Origin: Neckera pumila
Lineage: Eukaryota > Streptophyta > Bryopsida > Hypnales > Neckeraceae
Direction: 5' to 3'
DNA length: 64,000 nucleotides
NCBI GenBank assembly: GCA_963969595.1
Contig: OZ018409.1
Coordinates: forward strand, 44,095,282 to 44,159,281
Part shown: positions 23,135 through 35,700 of the stretch, piece after piece
How the letters are laid out: each line of letters starts with the position of its first letter
Numbering within the stretch: the stretch's first letter is position 1
Notes under the pieces: model-generated
Told to the model about the DNA's origin: nothing
The model's input: the letters and a program-made list of their open reading frames with translations, nothing else
Databases searched by the model: none
Translations under genes and position numbers: made by a program

Positions 23135-23310
23135 ATGGTATTATTTTCTCACAAAGAATGTTAAGAAAATTATAGTAACATTATATTTAAAAAATATAAA
23201 ATATTCTTTTAAAATCCAATAAGATCCACTAAAAAAAATAGAAAATTTAACAACAAGAATAATATTGTATTGCTTATTTGGATGCAATTGGATGCAATTT
23301 CCTTACATGG

Positions 23311-23800
23311 TAAGACCATCTGCAATGCAACAACAATAAATAAGCCTTGCAAGAGCAAATTGCGAGCTACTCCACAAGGCCTCCATAGTGCCGATTTCTT
23401 TCTTTCTTTGAAAAAATTGACCCAAAGCAAAGCTAGCAATCCAAACATCCAAACACAATATTTTTCCATATTATAAAAAGAGAGGAAGAAAAGAATCTAC
23501 ATGAAAAAAGAACCTTTCATGGAAATATGGAAGGTTGAATTGATTAGCGCACATACCAATAAACTTTTCTCCGCATCTGTTGGATACTACCGCTTTTTGT
23601 CATGATGACTCCCGGGAATCAACTTGCCGAGACGCTTCTTGGGGTAGGCAAAATGACAAAAATGCCAATCCCGGATGGTCGCAATACAAAGGCCGCAGAA
23701 GTGGAGGTCTTCATAACGATTGCATTGGAGCACAATTTGAAATAAAAATAATCATTGACCATGCACAGTGCCGATGCCGGTTGCACTGCAGATGGTCTAA
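23311..23800. mobile_element. Tourist/Harbinger-like MITE, copy 2
   Basis: A roughly 490-bp element is bounded by TAA-GACCATCTGCAATGCAAC and the inverted GTTGCACTGCAGATGGTC-TAA. The interior is clearly homologous to 8851-9308. It ends about 590 bp upstream of the VPS13 start codon. Confidence 0.75.
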
Positions 23801-24393
23801 AAAGTAGGCTCCGAACTTCAAAAAGGGCGCTACCACGCCATTCGTCGCCACCCACTTTGCCAGCAATGCCATTTAAACATTCTCCGTCGTCGATGCGCCC
23901 AACACGTGGTTCTCGTGCCCAGTCATCTCTCTCCCGCCTCTCTAACTTACCTTACGTTAGTTCAGTAAACTCACCCCTGAGGCCGGCCCTGACTCGAATG
24001 CCGGCGATTGATGTTTTGGTTCGCTTGTTTCCAGGACAGAGGCTCTGCCATCCCTATTTTCTCTCTTCCCCCCAGATTTCAATCCGACTGACGCTGTCGG
24101 AATTATGCCATCCCGCACGCATCCATTCTGCCGTTCATAGCTTTCTGTGGAGCTCAGAATTGGCCAAATCGGTGGAGAGAGGGTCAAATTTCGTGACGCA
24201 ATTTGCTGGACTGATCAAGTGATGCCAATGGTTAATTAATTAATTAATTAATTAATATCGGCCTGTTTGTGTATTGATCTGCAGTGCCGTTTTTGTTTTC
24301 TGAATTGTGATCGAGGTCCTGGTCGGCTGAGAAGTTGTGGCGGACGGAATTCCATGGAAGGGGTGAGGAGTGAGCTGTGAGGGAGACGACACG
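23801..24393 (+). promoter_or_regulatory. VPS13 promoter and 5' UTR region
   Basis: This GC-richer stretch leads to the VPS13 ATG. It contains a (TTAA)n microsatellite at 24232-24256. An open frame across 23755-24222 lacks any recognisable motif and most likely reflects the base composition. No TATA box is clear. Confidence 0.45.
24232..24256. repeat. TTAA microsatellite
   Basis: About six tandem TTAA units lie roughly 140 bp upstream of the VPS13 start codon. They would be dense potential targets for a TTAA-specific transposon. Confidence 0.85.
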
Positions 24394-27300
24394 ATGTTGG
24401 AAGAGCAGTTAGCGTTTTACTTGGAGAAGTACCTGGGCCCTTATGTGCTGGGACTCTCCAAGGAAGCGCTCAAAGTCTTCGTCTGGCAAGGTTAGTGAAT
24501 TGTCACCTTCATTTGCCTCGACGTTGAATTGTTGGATGATCTGTGAGGTTTGATCAATTGAGGAATTCAATTGGAATTCTCGGGATTTGTAATTTTATTT
24601 TCTTATCGCGCGCGGAGCTATTTCGTAATTGGATATTCAGGTGGTGCGGCTGCTTTGGGACTTTACCAGGGGGAGGAGGATGTGCACCGTTAATTGTGAG
24701 ATATCGGACATTATTGCTAGAGTGTCGCTTTACGGGGGCAATGTCTATGCCTAAGGACAGGCTCTGATTTGAAAATTTTAAGGACCTGAGGATTTTGTTA
24801 GAATCGGAGTACTTGGATGTCGCTTTCTGCTTTGCTGTACCCTGCATCGGGCACGTAGAATGCGAGAAGCGAGCAAGCTTAGTAAGGTTTAGCAGCTGTA
24901 ACGCTATACTTACAATGCTTTATGATTGCGAAGTGTCGATGACGAGAATTTTCTGGAAGGATTTAGTGTCACCGTGATTTAGGCAGCTGTGGATTTTTGT
25001 CCCGGTTCTTTTCATCAAACTGTTATATTAAACCCTCAAACCCTAGTTGTTCTGGACGATGCACGTGCATCCAATCGAGATGATTCTAACTACTAGGCTT
25101 ATTATTGTACTGTACTGTACTGGTAACCATAGAGCATAGCATTTTCTGAATTATCACCATTGTTTCAATAGTTTCTTGAATGTTTACAATGTTGATCAAG
25201 GGCGTTGAGGCTTGCGCATATGCGGGCCTTCAGTTTGTCGAAGACTGAACTTTTTTTTTATTAGTATCTTGGTTCACGAACCGTTGTGGTCCGATTCACC
25301 CGACTACCCCAGCTACCCTTTGCGATTTTAACAAGTGCTTCTTGCTCTTGAATCTGCATGCAGGAGATGTGGAGCTCACAAACATGCAGCTGAAGCCGGA
25401 GGCTCTCAACGCCCTTAAGCTGCCAATCAAAGTCAAGGCTGGATTTCTTGGGTCCGTGAAGTTAAAGGTGTGGTTAAGCTTTGTGTTGCTCTATGAAATG
25501 CCGTAGTAAGATTTCGCATATCCTGGCTTTTAGGGTAAGACTCCAACAGAGTTTGTTTCAATCAAGCCCATGTCTGATTTGCGTGATTCTATATATATCA
25601 TCAGCTACTAGTACAAGCGAGATCCTATAGTTTCTCTCTAGATTGAGTTGGTTATGATCGTGGGAATGGCTTATTTTGATCTACATACCCTTTGCATTCA
25701 AGCAGGGATCTTAAGATTAGTCCTTATTGTATGATTTTTTTCAAGTTATATCTCTGTTATAAATTTTAGATCCCGTGGAGCCGCCTTGGACAAGAACCAG
25801 TGGTAGTTCAACTTGATCGCATTTTTATACTAGCTGAGCCTGCAACAAACGTGGAAAGAGGTGACTCTGATTCAGTACAAGAAGCAAAGAATCGACGAGT
25901 GATTGTGAGTTCATTATATCTGCCTTCTGGATTGGTTTTCTAGGAAGAGTTGCTGTCGTAGTCGATGAATTGGCTATGCAGACTTTTTGAAGCTCACAAG
26001 CGCTCTATGTTATGAACGTATGTAATAAGATTACATACACTTGACCAGTAGATTTTTAGGGCTTGGTTTTACTTTGAGAAACACAGTCATGCTTTGCATT
26101 CGAATTTTTGAATATCATGCTGATATGAATCTCAGATTTTTAGTCTGGCTCTGGACTTTCAGAGAAAAATATGTGAACTTTGTGGAATACATGCGTAAAG
26201 TGCCTTTTTTTTAATTGCCCGGCCTCAACAGGACCTTAATTTTGCTGTCTGATTGTTTGTTTGAGCGGCTAAAACCTTGACAGCATGGATGTGAAGAGGG
26301 TGTTTCCACTGATGTGCTCGGGTGGGCCTACAGGAACAGGAACAGAAACTTGTGAATATCAGGGCAGAGAATAGAAAGAAAGCTGAAGAAGCGGTGAATT
26401 ATTAACCATTCTGTTTCCTTTTGAGTCATAGTCATTGTCTTCTCGCACGTTATTCTAAAAGTCCGTCTCTTTACCAATGCCATCATTCTTTCATTTTTCT
26501 TACAGACTCATCTTTGTGACCTTAACGTGAATGCTATTAGTCAAATTGGTTGCAGTTCGTATCTTCATAGGAGTTATTCTGTTGCCTATGGCTCAAGTGG
26601 TCTATTAGTGTATCACAGACCTGAGACGGAATTGAAACACAAGGCTGTTGGTTTCAGAGTAACACCTCATGGCTGGGATCATTAATCTGCACTGTCATAG
26701 CCAACCTGAAGCTATCGATTACGAACATCCACATTCGATACGAAGATGAAGTGAGGTGCGGAAACCTTCATACTTCTAACACTTTCTTTAGCAGATCCAG
26801 AGAATTAGACTAGTTCAGCGTTTTGGAACCGCTTAAATATCATAGTGCTGCTTACATGATCTTCTGTCGCATTTTCATGACTTATAAGCTGTTTTCCCTC
26901 TGTTCAATATGAAGAAGTGTAGTGCCCTGGCATATGCAGAATTTTAGTGTTTCCAATCAGGTGCATAAGTGGAAATTATTCTGAACTATTTCCTTTTTGA
27001 TGTGTTGTAGTAAGATGTCCTTCATTTTTTTCTTGTAGCAATGCTGGGCATCCCTTTGCTGCGGGTTTAACACTTGCTAAGCTAGCTGCTGTCGCTGTGG
27101 ATGAAGACGGCAAAGAGACTTTTGTCACTGGCGGCGCATTTGGCCGTATACGGAAGGCAAGTAGCTCGTCTTGTGAATGATATTATTTTTATGATGCTTA
27201 TGAAGAAGCTGTTGCATTACGAAAGAGCAAGCCATTTCGTTCTGCGGAAGCGGGGTGCATATTATGATTTTTTTTTAATTGCCTTTGGTGATTGCAATAT

Positions 27301-29788
27301 CAGCTGATCTTGCTGTGGTCATGCAGTCTGGGGAGCTGAATCGGTTGTCCTTGTATTTCGATTCAGATACCAAACCTTGGCCCACGGAAAAACCTTGGCA
27401 AGAGCTGGTACCGGAAGATTGGAATAAGGTACTTACCATTTTGCTTGATGCTGTCTCGAGGAAATTCCTGTGTGTGGTCCACATATTTACGCTCCTAAAC
27501 CTATGAGACTAGCATGACAAATGGTGGATGTTGGATGAGAGAATCGATCTTTTCTACTCAGTGCCTTTGGAAATGAAAGAGGGATGCCAAAGAGGGATGT
27601 TTGATTAACTCAGATGCAGTAGAGTTTTCTACCTACTGCAATGGTTATAATTGACATAAGAAATAAGAAAATAATAATGTGAACATCACTCAGCAATTTA
27701 ATGGAAGAAAAACTAACTGAGCCCGGGTCAAACAAGGATGTCAAGGTGACCTAAATCCATTGGTGTGATAGGTGTTTTTACCAGGAATTCAGGAAGAACC
27801 ATCTGCTTACAAGGGAGAGAAGCCTGCATGGATAGAAGACCATTCCTATGTGCTTGAGCCTGTAGGTGGGACTGCGAGTTATTTCAAACTCGGACAGAAG
27901 GACAAGCGCAGTCCAGATATCCCTGTTCAAAAAGCTATTGCTGTGCTGGATGATGTCACGATCGGCTTAACCGAGGTATGAAGTTTCTATGCATTCCTTA
28001 TGGCTAATGTCATATTTATGGCCTTCGCTTGGGATTGAGATACATTTGCGCAGAGCATGCCCTACGATACCTTCATCACAATCTGCCTTTTCCCTAAGCA
28101 ATGGTGGTTCAACAAATCGTCTAACCATGAATTCAGATTCTTGTCATAGATATCAGACTAAAGCCTTCATCCTATCGAATGCTATTTTTGAAGTCGCAAA
28201 CAGTAACTCTTCAAACAACTATGTCATATTTCAGGTGGGAGCATCAATAGATTGACTGAACCGTTCTAATGTTGCTCCGATAATGCAGAAACAATATCGA
28301 GATGCTTTGAAACTGGCTGAGAACATTTCAAACTTTAGTAAACATTTGCAATATGCTCACTACCGTCCAACTAGAAGTGTTTTGGAAGACAAAAAGGGGT
28401 GGTGGCATTATGTATATACTGCTGTATCAGAGGACCGAAAGAAAGCCAGGTGTGCCCGCAATCATGCATTTTCACATTTTATTGTTGTCCATTCTCAATA
28501 GAATTTGTCATTGGAAAAGAAATATGCAGACCCAATTGCTAAATATTGTCACTGCTGTTGGTTCTCTCTGTTTTCTAAGCGGGGACTGTCAACGAAACTT
28601 TGACTGACATGTTCAAGCACAAGTATGAATTTGATCTAGAGTTCATGCAAATAATCGGTGTTGATGAAGTCATTGTCACTTTCTTTCTGTAGCGGCCACC
28701 TTTCCTGGCGCAAAATCTTGGAATACACGAGAATGCGCAAAAAGTATGTTTCAAAATACATCGAGGCTCTTCAAACGAATCCAAATGCCGCCTCTGTCAA
28801 TGACAACAAGGAAATTAAGGAAATGGATCGCCAGCTTGATTCTGATATTATTATTCTATGGAGGTAAATGAATCATATGCATATGTTGAGTTGACAATCA
28901 TGACATTTGCATTTTGTCTTTTGATATAGTGCTCATGTGCGTTCTCTCTGCTGAGTTTTGTGCTCTCCAAAAATCTTCTCGTTGTTTCTATCCTACCAGT
29001 TGACTTGGTCATCATGGCAATTTGAATCTAATCTTTTCACATTCTTGGTGTCTTCAGAATGTTGGCTCACACATTTGTTGATCAGGAGAGGAAAAAGGGT
29101 CAAGAAGAACGACAAGCTAAGCAAAGCTGGTGGTCATTTGGATGGTGAGTGTCGTGGTAATCACATTATTTGACATTAATGTAATCTGGATCGAACCAGT
29201 CTCGTCTTTTCGATTTGGAACACCAGAATTTTTTTGGGCTATGATAAATTTTTATAAAAAACTCTTTGCTCGAAAGCATTTTACATCTTGAGCAGCAGTA
29301 TTGTGAAATATGTCGTTTACTCTTCAATCCTCAAATATGTAGCTAGTTTGTTTTTGTGCGGAGTCCGTCATTCTATTCTACAGATCGTTTATATGGTTTG
29401 AAAATATTTTTAATATCTATGATACTCGACACTATTATTTTGCTAAGTGTGCTCTCCTGCAAGCAGGGGTGGTGGTGATGGGGATGACGCTGGTAGCAAA
29501 GAATTTACAGATGAGGATTGGAGAAGAGTCAATCACCTCATTGGTTATGAAGAAGGCAAATCGTCTTCCATCGTTCCTGAGGGGGATGAACCCAACATGC
29601 TTCATACTCTCGTGGAAGTTCAAATGAGGCACAACGGAACAAAATTGTTATCAGCGAGTGGAGAAAGTATCTTAGAGCTGACAGCTGAAGGCCTCGGGTG
29701 TGGGATAAAAGTCTATCCTACAACCAAGATCTTCAATGTTGGACTAAATTCCTTTAAGATAACTACTCCAGAAGGACTACTTGGAGAG
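24394..29788 (+). CDS. VPS13: VPS13 exons 1-12: chorein N-terminal domain and start of the groove
   Basis: Exons: 24394-24490, 25364-25467, 25770-25904, 26334-26393, 26658-26755, 27039-27156, 27327-27428, 27772-27975, 28289-28449, 28693-28863, 29058-29144 and 29467-29788 (residues 1-553). The chorein domain shows LEEQLAFYLEKYLGPYV, the GDVELTNMQLKPEAL motif, KIPWSRLGQEPVVV and NIHIRYEDEVSNAGH. These are the family's most conserved elements and line the lipid entry end. GWWHYVYTAV and WRKILEYTRMRKKYV follow, as in other VPS13 proteins. Intron 6 (27157-27326) starts GCAAGT instead of GT; the downstream GT at 27161 would break the frame. Confidence 0.94.
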
Positions 29789-32700
29789 GTACTGACATAA
29801 ACAAGTCGATTCCGTCTATTTTGTTTAATCAATTAGGCGGATGTTAGTGAGTTTCTGTTTCTGTATTCTGTGATATAGAAGTTAGTGGGTTTAGATTCGT
29901 CGGTGCATCTCTTGTTGTTGAGACCTCCGTTGAATATTTATGCCCATTTGAGGTATTTGAAGGAATACTCAGCTTGCAATGTAAAGTCATCGATAATAAA
30001 TCTTATTCATGATTTCCTAACACATAGCTTTGGTTTCCGATCCTGCTATTAAATCGCAGAGCGCCCATGAAGAGAAATCTTTGTATGGGACTTTTACACT
30101 GAGCCCGTGGGATAGACAGCTGGACTGGTCGTTGGAGGCTAAGGCTGCTCCTTGCTATGTGACTGTAGGTTCCCTCACTTTTCTAACCTTGTATTATTCA
30201 CCTTAACCGGAAGGCTTTTTTGTACTCATTCTAATTATTAGTGTACTTCTCCAGGTATTTGGTGACAGGTCATATTTCAAAAAGAGTATTAATCCATATC
30301 ACACGGAATGCAGTGCTTCCTGTATCTAGCTCTTGAAGCCCGTCCATTTATAATTTTGTATATGTCGATTATTTACAGGTGTGGATGCAAAGCATAAACA
30401 GGATTACTCAGTTCTTCTCCAGCAAAGAAGCTGTAAGCCGAGATGTTGCTCTTCAGACAGCAGCAGCTTTGCAGGTTCGTAGTTCTCTCTACATATATAG
30501 TTGTCAATCGAAGGTTGGTTCATTCTAAATATGACATTGTCTTCACCTCTACATGGCTCTTTTTTTAGTAAGAATAATTTAGGTATCTTCCTACTGTGTT
30601 TAGATGCGTCTTTTAGTTCCTAGTATTTTGTGCTTGTGACTTATGTAGGTGTTCTTGAAACGTGCAGTCAACTGTAAATGAAGTCTCAAAGAATGCCCAG
30701 CAACAATTGAACGATGCTCTGAAAAACAAGCCCAAGTAAGAAATGTTTCCGAAGCTATAATCTTAAGTTTGAACTTTTATGCAGGTTGGCAAAGTTATCG
30801 GAAACGAACTGAATTTTCTAGAATTATGTGATCGTTCACATATGCAGTTTGTCTCACTCTATATGATCTTTTTGATCTGGCCCCTTGGGATAATCCACCC
30901 GGTGTATATGCTGATAATTATTTTAGAAAGGAATATTCAAATTAATTTTGTATCAGGAAGTTGAAATGCTTGTTGTGATGAATATTCCTATATATTTGTT
31001 CCATGCGCACCCTTGGGTTGACGTGAGTGTTCGTCCAGGTTTTTTTTGGATTTAGATATTGCTGCTCCCAAACTTACCATACCGACAGATTTTTACCCTG
31101 ATGGTCAACAGCAATGCAAAATGTTCCTTGACTTGGGTTATTTCAGTTTCAACTCTTTACCAGTAAGTGTCTGCCCAATCTTTAAGTCAGTCAGTCAGTT
31201 TGGCTATTTGTCAGATTGATCGTTGATAACCTTGAGGTCGTGGAAGCTCAAACTCTTCACGAGTAATTCGCGATTGTGGTTTCTGACAGTCCGGCTCTTC
31301 GAGACAGGCGTTATTGGTTTTGAACTTACGTGATTATTGGCCGTTGAAATGTTATTATCTTGTAAAAAGGTTTCGAGGACTGGGATTTTCGTTTCTTCTT
31401 GAAGATGTTGCTCGCGCTTATCGTGTTTTTTAAACGAGGGAATTTTTGTTTCTTGTAGGCGGATGACTCTGTGGATGACTCTGAAGAAAATCAATTGTAT
31501 ATGCGCTTTCGAATTGGTCTGAAAGACGTCTCTGCCTTCTTAGTAGATGGTGATTTTGATTGGCGAAAGCGTTATTATTTGAACACTGCAACTGGCAGGC
31601 TTCAACTTACAAATTGTGATTTGCGTCATGATGGTGACACTAGTGATGTTGAAGAGAAAGGAGGTGCTAGAAATGATATTCAAGAGGTTTATGCCGGTCA
31701 AACTCAAGGCAAGGCCAAACAAGTATCTGACGTAGGTGACGAAGGTTTATTCTTCCTGCCAGTGCTAGAGAAAACTGGAATCACGGTTGCTCTTGAGCAG
31801 GTGACTTCTACATTTATTTGATGAACATATACATGGCACTTTTAGTTGCACTGAAGGCTTCATTGGATGGCTTGGCATCTATGTTGTTGATGATTTCATG
31901 CATTTGTAATTGGAGCTGCTGTCATTTTACCCAGGAGTTCTAGCGCGTTTGTTCTGTGCAGCGCATAATGTGCTTGTTTCTTCCTCCGTACAGGAATCAA
32001 TATGTCTATTTTGATTCGAGTTGCATTCTAAATGGTCGTTTACGTCATTTACATGTGAACTTAAGCAGTACATTTATTGATAAATCTAGATTGGGTGACC
32101 CAGATTTGTGTGCCACACCCAAAATACCCAACTACAAGGGTGGCATTCAGGTTGGAGTCCCTTGGGTTCCAATTCTCTCCTGCACGATATCATCGGATTA
32201 TGCAAGTTGTTGAGGTTTTTGCTGGTAGCTCAGATGAAGACGCTACTGACTCAGCATTTCGACCCTGGGACTCTCCAGATTTTGATGGTCAATTGTCAGT
32301 TCTCTCCTGGAAGGTAAGGTCACATTCTGCAAGCTTTCTGATGCTGATAGTTTTCATTGTAGAGATTCAGTGTTATTCGTCAGTTATAGGCGATTGCTGG
32401 ACGAATTGCAGACGCTTCATGGCATTTGTTTAGGGGAGATCACTTGGTAAGGCTGTTGGTAGTTTGTGGATACTAGTGTCTCTATTTGGCAGAACGAGGT
32501 GGATGGTGACGTTTTACTTCTTAGAACTGATAAGTGATGTTCTTTCTGGAAGCGTGACGTCTGTCTGAAAAAAAATGTACCTGATTGACACAGGTCGTCG
32601 GACTCTCTTTAAAATAATCTGTCGTCTCTGTCCCCATTCTTTTCGTTTGAAATTGAAACTTCGGCGATGCTAAGCTCTTAATTGCCAAATAAGGCCTGAA

Positions 32701-35700
32701 TCTTCTATGAGAAACTTGAAGCAGAGACTCTTTGTAACCAACCTTTGGCATTCTAGTGTAGTAAGCGATGTTCAACTCTACCTGACATTATTCTGCTCAG
32801 GACTCCTGTAATTTACTTAAATCAGTAATTTCCTCTCTTTAGTTCTTTTTTGAGGGGGCAGTACATGATATAGAATGTTCATACATGAAATTATAAATTT
32901 TGAATTGGTGAAATCACAGTTTGAGGATTAAATATGTTCAGGTGCATCTAATTTGGGCCTATGCGCGCATATGAACCAAGTGTTGAGAGCATCAAGTGCC
33001 TCCCTAGTAGTTTGTTTTGGTCTTCTTTTCTTTCTGCTTTTTGGGGATGTTACTGTTACTACTTTGAAGGAATTGTTATTTTTTGTTATTATTCCTGGTT
33101 GTGGTGAGCTGTTATGAAAAGTTGTGCTTCTCTCAATTGAGTTCGTTATTTCAAAGTACAACTATAATTTCCTCTATATTCATGTTGAGTAAACTAGCTT
33201 CCGAAAACATGCAGATTGTGAAGCGCAAGCACGTAATAAACGATTCCCATGTAGGATATGACAATGCCTCTGACGATAATGAAAACAGTGCTTTGCATAG
33301 AATATCGGTGAACTTTGGCTCAAAGCTTCCAAGTCTTTGTCATGGATAAGTAACCATTTGTAGTGTGAGTTTATATCTACGTTCTTATAATCTAACGTGT
33401 AAAATATCTTGTTGCACTTTTGAACCAGAGTTGTAGAGGAATACTCTTGCAATTTTGACTAAATTTCAAGAAACGTGTTTATCAAAGTCTTCTTCTAGGT
33501 GACATAAGTGTACAGCTTGTTGTTTCACACTTAATGGTGCTTGCAGGGGGTAGGACACAGAGAAGCTAAGTGGGAGGACCTCTATGGTGCATTAGCGGGG
33601 CCATTTCTTTATCTACTGGAATCTGAATCATCACGCAGTTATAAAACTTATCATTCGTATGCCACTTCTCCGTACCTCAACATGATTTAGCATTGTCTTC
33701 AGTCTTTCCATTTCTTCTGCGGAAACTGCTCTTTTTGATGCTCTTGCTCAGTCAAAGATATCCACTTTATGTTGTTCCCTGCTGTTTGATTGTGTTGTGC
33801 TTACTATCCTATATTAACAATTCGTTTCCTCATTTGATAAGTCTGATAGGTAAAAAGCTCTTCAATGTTCCGAGAGAATCTTTGGGCGATGTGGATAATG
33901 TCATTGCAATTTGTGATGCGGGTCAACTGGATAATAAGGTACTTTCGTCATGAACTTTCCTCAATAGTGTCGCCCTCGACAGCAATATCTTATTCAGTAC
34001 CAGATGTACAGGGGTTTCGAACTATTTTCATTGTTCGCTGTAATTTTGAGCGCAGGTAGCAGAGTCCGCAGGAGCGCTCCTCCTGCGTTTTGTGGATAAA
34101 GATGCAAGAAACAACTGGCAAGGACGTTTTGCAGGGGCCATATATCGTGCATCAGTAAGATAGAATGCAACCCTTGATTGTAGACACTCATAAGTTGGAT
34201 CTTGTTTAGCTGTAGGATTCATTGTGTTTACCGTATACAAAGGTCAACCGGTTAGAAATCAACTTATCCAATTGTTGCACCATATCCTTTCAACTTCATT
34301 TCCTTTCTAGAATATAGATCTTGTGGTCACGTGGGAGCTCGGAGTAACTCATTTCCTTTTGTTGGGAGTTCAGTCTCCTGTTGCAGTTGCAGGGCTTCTC
34401 AGTGTAGAAGATGAGAACAATCGTACGCGGGAAGACGTTTCTGAGTCGCCGAATACTGACCACGCAAAGCTAGCTGAGCAAGAAACGATCTTCTTGACTG
34501 GCGTCCTTGATGAACTGAAAATCGTCATAAGCAACAGCAGAGATGTAAGCTGCCCGGATATGAATATTAATTTCTGCAATTCTAGTTTAACGGTAGTCTT
34601 AGATTTAAATTCGTACTGCTCTTGGTTGCAGCTTTCAATTTTTTCCGTATTTGAACCACATTTTACTTGTCAGGTGCTAGATTTTTGATTTGAATCTTTA
34701 TAAATTGTGTATCGAATTAGCTCGTCACTATTTTGGTTCCGCTTGTGTACATCTTTATTCTACTTTACTAGAATCTTTAGCAACTGAAGCCCATAGTTTT
34801 GGTGGTCTGTCTTGTACAGATTGATCACACGTCACCAAAGCTGCTACTTGCACCTGAGAATCCACTCTTGGAACTTCGAGCCATTGGGACGAAGGTAACA
34901 AGCTTTAGTATGTTTTAGCTTAAAGAGCTATTATTAACGTTTTTACAGACATTTTCACTAATAGTACGTTGACCGATCTGTTTGGCAGAGCACAGTGTTT
35001 ATGTCGCAACTTGAATCTTTTAGTATGCCTGTTATGTCGGTCATAAATTTGAGCATCGTTACCAAGATCTACTAACTCGTGGCTTATTTGGCAGTTGGAA
35101 TTTGTCATGAGAAAGAATGACCTGTTAGTTGGAGCTGTTTTACAAACCCTAGAAATCGAGGATAAGTTCCATGGGCATGTTTCGCATTCCTGCCGCTACT
35201 TGGCTCGGTCTTTCTTTAAGCATGAAAGCAAAGTGAAAGAAGAACGGAATCTTCTGACTGGAGGAAGCAAAGGCGAAACGAAGCAGCTCAGATATGGTTC
35301 TGGTAATAACTCTTCGAAAACGGGGCCTTCGAAACCAAAGCTTACTCAACAACGTTCATCAGGAGATGAACGTTTTTTCGATGCCAACGATGAAAGTGGT
35401 TATGAAAGCAGCTCAAGCACGTTCAGTTTACATAGACGGGACAGCAGTTCTGGTAGGCATGTTAAGTTTTATGATGCACTAGAGGGAGAAGATGACCAGG
35501 ATGCACTCCCAAGTTTCAAGAGAAAGGTAGGCCTTCTGCCAGAATCTGCTTCCTCAAGTCCAGATGACTTTGATGTGACTGATAACGAGGAACTGATGAG
35601 TTTCGTGAAGGCTCAGGTTATCATAACGTCACCTGAGTCACCTGCATATGCCTCTATTGACAAAGAGGTTAGTTATCAATCCTTGAAAACCTTCATTATT

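Larger units (their letters stand above)
21993..23310. other. AT-rich spacer
   Basis: This holds a short minisatellite (22283-22358) and a solo Stowaway-like terminus (23107-23134). No gene is evident. Confidence 0.55.

Noticed and set aside
32065..32103. An earlier start for VPS13 exon 18, at acceptors 32069 or 32090
   Set aside because: Both give the wrong reading frame; 32104 joins in phase to conserved sequence.
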